From Clostridium_AM sp963780135 (GTDB lineage Bacteria; Bacillota; Clostridia; Clostridiales; Clostridiaceae), in assembly GCA_963780135.1 (NCBI GenBank), contig CAWAAR010000003.1:620001-684000 (forward strand): DNA of 64,000 nt, given 5' to 3'. The notes below the pieces were generated by a model that made no database searches, was not told where the DNA came from, and saw only the letters and a program-made list of their open reading frames with translations. A program made the translations under genes and the position numbers. Below, piece by piece: positions 59,573-64,000 of the stretch (within the stretch, counting starts at the first letter, position 1; every line of letters begins with the position of its first letter).

Positions 59573-60426
59573 TGGCAGAAAGTTATTATACAATACTTAC
59601 AACAGTAGGCCAAGCTAAGCTAGCTAATTCCTATGCATTAGGAACAAAATTAAATTTAACAACGTTTAAAGTCGGTGATGGTGGAGGTGCTTATTATAAT
59701 CCAACTGCAGACCAAACAGCACTTAAAAATCAAGTTTGGACCGGTAATATTAGTTCTATATATGTAGATGCTGACAATCCTAACTGGATAGTAATAGAAG
59801 TAGTCATACCTTCATCCGATGGTGGTTTTATGATAAGAGAAGCAGGAGTATTTGATGATGCTGGAAATATGATAGCCATAGGTAAATATCCTGAAACTTA
59901 TAAACCAGTATTAGCTGATGGGAGTGCTAAAGATTTATATATAAAAATGATTTTAGAGGTTTCAAATACAGCATCGATAACATTAAAGATAGATCCTTCA
60001 GTAGTACTTGCTACTAAAAAGGATATTCAATTATTACAAAATCAAATAAGCACTATAACAATTCCTGTGACAAAAGTTAATGCTAAAACAGGTGAAGTGG
60101 TATTAAAAGCATCTGATATAAAAGCAGATGACGGCACAACTTTAGAGGAAATTAAAGAAAATTTTGTGTCACATTCGGCAGATACTATGACGTATTCTGT
60201 TATAAAATCAGGACTAGATAGTAATGGAATCTATGCTACAATTCAACATAAAAGAAGTGATGGTACATTAATTTTAAAAAGTGTATTAAGTGGTGGAACA
60301 AGCCCTAATTATACTACACGTACAGAAACTTATTATAAAACAGATGGTACTACAATAGATAAAACAGCAACTTATACTATAACCTACGATGCTAATGGGA
60401 TGGTTGCAAGCGAGGTGATGCAATAG
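59572..60426 (+). CDS. tail fibre protein, P2 gpH-like N terminus
   Basis: A 284-aa fibre protein. The N-terminal attachment domain (ILTTVGQAKLANSYALGTKLNLTTFKVGDGGGAYYNPT, GFMIREAGVFDDAGNMIAIGKYPETYKP) is typical of DUF3751-type fibres. The C-terminal part is short and beta-rich (YKTDGTTIDKTATYTITYDANG) and may be completed by the next gene's product. Confidence 0.88.
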   Translation: MAESYYTILTTVGQAKLANSYALGTKLNLTTFKVGDGGGAYYNPTADQTALKNQVWTGNISSIYVDADNPNWIVIEVVIPSSDGGFMIREAGVFDDAGNMIAIGKYPETYKPVLADGSAKDLYIKMILEVSNTASITLKIDPSVVLATKKDIQLLQNQISTITIPVTKVNAKTGEVVLKASDIKADDGTTLEEIKENFVSHSADTMTYSVIKSGLDSNGIYATIQHKRSDGTLILKSVLSGGTSPNYTTRTETYYKTDGTTIDKTATYTITYDANGMVASEVMQ

Positions 60427-61178
60427 TGGATACTGTTTTAGTTGAGCATGGAATAGGAGCAGGATTACCTATTAAATCTACAACTGCAATTACAATAACA
60501 CCAAGTACATCAAACCAAATAGTATCAAAAGGACAGTATTTAAAAGACATAACAGTTAAAGGTGATGATAATTTAGTTGCAAGTAATATTCAAAGTGGAG
60601 TAACTATGTTTGGAGTTGCAGGAACTTCTCCAATATATCCATCTGTTTTTGCAGATGCTACGAGTTATAAATTAATGCAAGTTGATATGAACTATTTATA
60701 TTTTCTTGATATAACAAGTAAGGCAGTTAAAAAGTATAATTACGCAGGAACACTTATAAGTACAACAACTCTTACCGCTCCAGCTACATCTGATGGAGCA
60801 ACTTTAGTTGGTGTAGGAGCAACCTATTCTATGTATGATATAGGGGGTACTCAATGGGGTTATGATGTATGTAATTATAATGGTACGATTGTGTATCAAT
60901 GTTCCAATTCACGTATATTTCAAGCTGGTGCACATGGATTTTATTCTAATGGATATGTATTTAGGTCACAATCATCACAAATTGACTTTTATGCAGTAAA
61001 TAATTCAACTGCATTAGCCTACTTTAATGGTAGTAGTTTTCCAACGCTCGGTGACAATTTACCATTTTTAATAAATAAAAATAATCATGTAGTTGCATAT
61101 GGTACTATACCAAAGTATTTGAATTATTCAAATAATACAATAACCAATATAAACCCTATATTTGGGTTAATAGTTTAA
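60426..61178 (+). CDS. probable fibre tip / receptor-binding protein
   Basis: A 250-aa protein starting at GTG, overlapping the fibre gene by one base. The N terminus (TAITITPSTSNQIVSKGQYLKDITVKGDDNLVASNIQSGVTMFGVAGT) is a repeat-type motif found in phage fibre proteins. The rest is rich in Tyr, Asn, Gly and Ser, with a beta-propeller-like look. Receptor binding is inferred. Confidence 0.7.
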   Translation: MDTVLVEHGIGAGLPIKSTTAITITPSTSNQIVSKGQYLKDITVKGDDNLVASNIQSGVTMFGVAGTSPIYPSVFADATSYKLMQVDMNYLYFLDITSKAVKKYNYAGTLISTTTLTAPATSDGATLVGVGATYSMYDIGGTQWGYDVCNYNGTIVYQCSNSRIFQAGAHGFYSNGYVFRSQSSQIDFYAVNNSTALAYFNGSSFPTLGDNLPFLINKNNHVVAYGTIPKYLNYSNNTITNINPIFGLIV

Positions 61179-61191
61179 AGGGGATGAGAAT

Positions 61192-61506
61192 ATGTATTAT
61201 AAAATAAGTAATATATTAGATTCAACAGGAAGATGTGATTATAAAGGGTTGGATACAGACAAATTTGTTAGTGGTTCTCATGTATATACCACTGATTATA
61301 AAATTTGTTTAGTTAATTCAACAGAGGAAGTTACTCCAACTAATACTGATGTGACGGTATTAACGAAAGCAGAATATCTTGAAGAAAAACAAAATATTAT
61401 TGTGAGTTTTCCCCCTAAACCTCTTACAGCGGAGGAAAAAATTGCAGATTTGGAACAACAAAATGCACAAATGTTATTAGCATTAGTAAATGGAGGGTTA
61501 ATATAA
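61192..61506 (+). CDS. small tail-region protein preceding XkdX
   Basis: A 104-aa protein with a beta-rich first half and a C-terminal helix ending EEKIADLEQQNAQMLLALVNGGLI, as often found just before XkdX in firmicute phages. Probably a fibre chaperone or accessory baseplate protein. AGGGGATGAG precedes the start. Confidence 0.7.
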   Translation: MYYKISNILDSTGRCDYKGLDTDKFVSGSHVYTTDYKICLVNSTEEVTPTNTDVTVLTKAEYLEEKQNIIVSFPPKPLTAEEKIADLEQQNAQMLLALVNGGLI

Positions 61507-61643
61507 TGGATTGGTTTAAAATTTGTAGTGATTATTACAAAGCAGGATACTATACTAATGATTCTTTAAAAAATTTTGTTGTAAAAGGAAAGATAACAAC
61601 ACAACAATATCAAACAATTACAGAAATAAGTTATGTCGCATAG
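61506..61643 (+). CDS. XkdX family protein
   Basis: A 45-aa protein (WFKICSDYYKAGYYTNDSLK, then VKGKITTQQYQTIT) matching the short XkdX family at the end of tail operons. Its ATG shares a base with the preceding stop. Confidence 0.85.
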   Translation: MDWFKICSDYYKAGYYTNDSLKNFVVKGKITTQQYQTITEISYVA

Positions 61644-61660
61644 GAAAACTTATGCGTAGT

Positions 61661-61690
61661 AAAGACTTATGAATTAAGTCTTTTTATTTT
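61661..61690 (+). terminator. end of the tail operon
   Basis: AAAGACTTA (61661-61669) pairs with TAAGTCTTT (61675-61683), followed by TTATTTT. A smaller CGCATA/TATGCG hairpin lies just before it. Confidence 0.82.
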
Positions 61691-61840
61691 GCTTATTTTT
61701 AAAAGATTTTTTCCTCTCTAAAGGGCAAGGATAGCTTTTTTGTAAAACACCACATAATAGATTTGTAGATCAAATTTTTGATAATGCTCTCTTGATTAGA
61801 GAGTAACAAATACAATCGCCTAGCAAGGTAACAAGTCCTT

Positions 61841-61873
61841 GCTCTGGCAAGGATGTTTTGTCCTTGCCAGAGC
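61841..61873. repeat. 33-bp palindrome, possible recombinase crossover site
   Basis: GCTCTGGCAAGGA (61841-61853), a 7-base spacer and the exact complement (61861-61873). GC-rich in an AT-rich genome, it lies 15 bases before the recombinase start codon. A shorter GCAAGG/CCTTGC dyad (61823-61842) precedes it, and another GCAAGGA occurs near 61723. The 13-7-13 layout fits a tyrosine-recombinase core site. Otherwise the gap after the tail operon has no gene. Confidence 0.6.
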
Positions 61874-61888
61874 TTAGGGAGGAAAAAC

Positions 61889-62884
61889 ATGAATTGCAAT
61901 GAAGAAGTAACAGTAAAATTGGTTGGTAAACTTACACTTAAGGTACCTGAACTAGATCAGTTGGAAATTAGAAACCTGATTGATGAAGTACTTGTAAATT
62001 ATGAATTACAACCAATTGAAAAACATCTAGTTGCTAGTGACATTGAAGAAAAAGCTCAATATTTTTTAGCTACTAAAAAGTTAGAGGGTGCAAGTGAAAA
62101 AACTCTTTACAATTATGGATTAACTTTAAGAAGGCTTGCAAGTATCATTCATAAACCTACTGCATCTATAACTGTAGTGGATATAAGAATTTTTTTAGCT
62201 ATGATCTCAAAAGACAAAACAAAAGGAACCATGAATACTAAAATAAGTACACTTAAAAGTTTTTTTGGTTGGCTTGAAAATGAAGAAATGATTATTAAAA
62301 ATCCAATGAAAAAGATAAAAGGAACTAAGAAGGAAAAACATCTTAGAAAAGCTTTAACTCAAGAAGAATTAGAGTCGCTTAGAGATGCGTGTAAAACTAC
62401 TCGTCAACGAAGCATTTTAGAATTTTTATTCAGTACTGGATGTAGACTTCAAGAGTTAGTAGATGTAAATATTGAAGACATTAAATTTGATAAAGGTGAA
62501 CTAAATGTTATAGGCAAAGGTAATAAGGAAAGAACTGTATATTTAAATGCTAAAGCAAAATTATATTTAAAGAAATATTTAAAAGAAAGAGAGAATAGAG
62601 ACAATCCTGCATTATTTATTACTTCAAAATATCCTTTTTCAAGGATGGGTGGAAGATCAATAGAAAGAGAAATTAACAAAATAACTCAAGTCGCAGGATT
62701 TGATAAATCCGTGTATCCTCATTTAATAAGACACACGACGGCGACCCTAGCTTTGAAGGGTGGTATGAGTATCACATCGATTCAACAAATTTTAGGTCAT
62801 GAAAATTTAGCTACTACAGAAATTTACGCAGAAACTGATAATACGGAAGTGAAGCATGAATATAATAAATATTTAAATCAATAA
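61889..62884 (+). CDS. tyrosine recombinase, XerC/D-like
   Basis: A 331-aa site-specific recombinase. A core-binding SAM-like domain (about 48-140) precedes a full catalytic domain with Arg186 (TGCRLQE), Lys210, His278 and Arg281 (PHLIRHTT), His304 (LGHENL) and nucleophile Tyr313 (EIYAE). The ATG at 61889 has GGGAGG upstream. It is the third recombinase of the prophage and lies between tail fibres and lysis genes, not at an end. Fibre-gene inversion or dimer resolution are possible roles. Confidence 0.92.
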   Translation: MNCNEEVTVKLVGKLTLKVPELDQLEIRNLIDEVLVNYELQPIEKHLVASDIEEKAQYFLATKKLEGASEKTLYNYGLTLRRLASIIHKPTASITVVDIRIFLAMISKDKTKGTMNTKISTLKSFFGWLENEEMIIKNPMKKIKGTKKEKHLRKALTQEELESLRDACKTTRQRSILEFLFSTGCRLQELVDVNIEDIKFDKGELNVIGKGNKERTVYLNAKAKLYLKKYLKERENRDNPALFITSKYPFSRMGGRSIEREINKITQVAGFDKSVYPHLIRHTTATLALKGGMSITSIQQILGHENLATTEIYAETDNTEVKHEYNKYLNQ

Positions 62885-62890
62885 CTTTTT

Positions 62891-62929
62891 TTAAAAGAGT
62901 TTGGATCTAGTCCAAGCTCTTTTAATTTG
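62891..62929. terminator. terminator after the recombinase gene
   Basis: TTAAAAGAGTTTGGA (62891-62905) pairs with TCCAAGCTCTTTTAA (62911-62925), with one G-T pair, followed by a short T stretch. Confidence 0.75.
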
Positions 62930-62949
62930 CAATTATAGGAGGCGTATGT

Positions 62950-63255
62950 ATGGATGAAAAGGACGTTAAAATTGAAAACTTAGAAAAACAGTTATCAGAG
63001 GTAAAAGAAAATGAAAAAGACTTTGAAAAGAGACTTACATTACTAGAGAAAAATACTGCAGTAAGTGAAGAACAAATAAAAATGATCTATAAAATTTTGA
63101 ATGAAATTAAGGATAGTATAGCCAGTATTGCTAATAAACTTGATGTAATAGAACAAGAACCAGGTCAAGAAGCTAAACAGATTAAAGTATCTGTGATAGC
63201 TTCTTTTTTTAGTGCAATAGCAGGAGCTGTAGCTGTGCTATTATTTAAAAAATAG
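62950..63255 (+). CDS. XhlA-like holin-associated membrane protein
   Basis: A 101-aa protein with a long N-terminal coiled coil and one C-terminal transmembrane segment (about residues 80-98, VSVIASFFSAIAGAVAVLLF) ending in KK. This is the build of XhlA/haemolysin-like proteins of Bacillus phage PBSX-type lysis cassettes. It is followed 11 bases later by the endolysin. No second holin is visible inside the window. Confidence 0.85.
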   Translation: MDEKDVKIENLEKQLSEVKENEKDFEKRLTLLEKNTAVSEEQIKMIYKILNEIKDSIASIANKLDVIEQEPGQEAKQIKVSVIASFFSAIAGAVAVLLFKK

Positions 63256-63266
63256 GAGATGATTTT

Positions 63267-64000
63267 ATGTTTATATGGGTATGGCAATTAGAAAAACAAG
63301 TAAATAGGTTTGGAGGTATAGACAAATTAATAGATTACTTAAAATCTTTAAATATAAATAATGTATGTATCAAGTATCACGAAGGCTCTGGACCTGTGGG
63401 TTCAGGTATAGATTTTAGAACGGATTTTCTGGCTTATAAAGATAAATTCAAATCTGCAGGGTTTACAGTAGGTACCTGGGGATATAATTATTTTAATCAT
63501 TGGGATGATGAATTAAATATGATTATAGATGCTTTAAACAACTCAGATTATTATATCTATGATCCAGAAGTAGATGTATCAAATAAATTTGAAGCTGCTG
63601 AATATATTTGCAGTAAAGTTAGAGAAGCACATCCTACTGCTAAAATAGGATATTCAAGTTTTCCTATAGTAAGTTATCATGACGATATACCTTACAGCAT
63701 TTTTAATAAGTACTGTGATTTTGCATCACCTCAATGTTATTGGAACGAAATGCAATGGGATATTAATAGATGTATGGATAAGATGATACAGGACAACAAG
63801 AATTATGGATTAGATAAGCCTATAGTTCCATCTATAGAAGGATATAAAACATCTACTAGTGAAAAGGATGCTTTTATAGCTTATGGATTAGATTGTGGAG
63901 TTTGGGTATTAGATTTACTAGACGGAGATGCAGAATACTGGTTTAAAAACAATAAATTTGAAGATAAATTAGGAGGTACAAAAAAAGTGGAAAATTTAGT
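63267..64000 (+). CDS. endolysin, glycosidase-type catalytic domain, 3' end outside window
   Basis: The frame opens at ATG 63267 (AGGAGAT upstream) and stays open to the window end. About 240 residues form a TIM-barrel glycoside-hydrolase-like domain (VWQLEKQVNRFGGIDKLIDYL, YIYDPEVDVSNKFEAAEYI, FASPQCYWNEMQWD). The sequence then reaches a linker and GTG-GAA-AAT-TTA. As I recall, this resembles the start (VENLV) of the cell-wall-binding domain of Clostridium endolysins such as CTP1L. It cuts peptidoglycan at lysis. Confidence 0.85.
   Translation, partial: MFIWVWQLEKQVNRFGGIDKLIDYLKSLNINNVCIKYHEGSGPVGSGIDFRTDFLAYKDKFKSAGFTVGTWGYNYFNHWDDELNMIIDALNNSDYYIYDPEVDVSNKFEAAEYICSKVREAHPTAKIGYSSFPIVSYHDDIPYSIFNKYCDFASPQCYWNEMQWDINRCMDKMIQDNKNYGLDKPIVPSIEGYKTSTSEKDAFIAYGLDCGVWVLDLLDGDAEYWFKNNKFEDKLGGTKKVENL
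63971..63989 (+). promoter_or_regulatory. internal ribosome-binding site and GTG start in the endolysin gene
   Basis: AGGAGG (63971-63976), ten bases, then an in-frame GTG (63987-63989, codon 241). It would let the cell-wall-binding domain be made separately. Confidence 0.7.

Larger units (their letters stand above)
25826..64000. mobile_element. prophage, left end and about 38 kb (right end outside window)
   Basis: A continuous phage genome in modular order: integrase, lysogeny switch, early/replication, ParAB, late regulator, lambda-type head, P2-type contractile tail, fibres, lysis. The left boundary is placed approximately, between the host ORF stub and the integrase gene; the exact core needs the unoccupied site. 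No frameshifted or truncated phage genes were noticed, which suggests a functional element. Confidence 0.93.

Noticed and set aside
1..64000. tRNA or rRNA genes
   Set aside because: No cloverleaf-like or rRNA-like GC-rich segments were recognised; a tRNA-scanning program would be needed to be certain.

Overview
The window is low-GC, AT-rich DNA from a Clostridium sensu stricto-type firmicute. The evidence is strong AGGAGG ribosome-binding sites with TTG and GTG starts, a glycyl-radical pyruvate formate-lyase, a GlcT/PtsG pair with a RAT antiterminator site, a valine T-box, the sporulation deacetylase PdaB, and a Spo0E-like protein inside the prophage. I cannot name the species from sequence alone.

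Bases 1 to about 25.8 kb are chromosome. In order they hold: the 3' part of pflB; an orphan SsuA-like lipoprotein; glcT and ptsG (glucose PTS) linked by an overlapping RAT/terminator; two chemotaxis receptors, one with a CHASE4-like sensor and one soluble, flanking a small alpha/beta-hydrolase; a leftward cluster for cysteine and thiazoline breakdown (ATC hydrolase, L-cysteine desulfidase, YkvI-like carrier) with a divergent GntR regulator; a valine T-box ahead of a GNAT acetyltransferase and valS; folC; a TSCPD protein; a YVTN beta-propeller; a DUF4364 protein; pdaB; an unknown 168-aa protein; a double OB-fold SSB-like protein; and dapH.

From about 25.83 kb to the right edge lies one prophage with no obvious broken genes. 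It starts inside the first codons of a small host ORF (25777..25848), next to a large serine integrase. The leftward lysogeny arm has the integrase, a membrane-anchored DUF4041/GIY-YIG protein and a CI-like repressor. Four 17-bp operators separate the repressor from a Cro-like gene, and one of them fills the spacer of the rightward promoter exactly. The early arm carries XRE regulators, a Spo0E-like phosphatase, a replisome organizer with a hexanucleotide repeat, ParA and ParB with repeated candidate centromere motifs, many small proteins of unknown function, and an ArpU/RinA-like late regulator. The late promoter is preceded by three phased direct repeats and followed almost at once by a terminator.

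The late region has a lambda-type head module (Nu1, GpA, W, B, C with nested scaffold, D, E, Z, U) joined to a P2-type contractile tail (sheath, tube, E with a -1 frameshift, tape measure, X, D, V, U fused to a peptidoglycan-binding domain, W, J, I, H). This predicts a myovirus with cos-type packaging. A DUF4236 membrane protein with its own promoter and terminator looks like a lysogenic-cargo gene. After the tail fibres come a second tyrosine recombinase with a large palindrome beside its start, an XhlA-like lysis protein and an endolysin that runs off the window. The endolysin contains an internal Shine-Dalgarno/GTG start. The right attachment site is not in the window.
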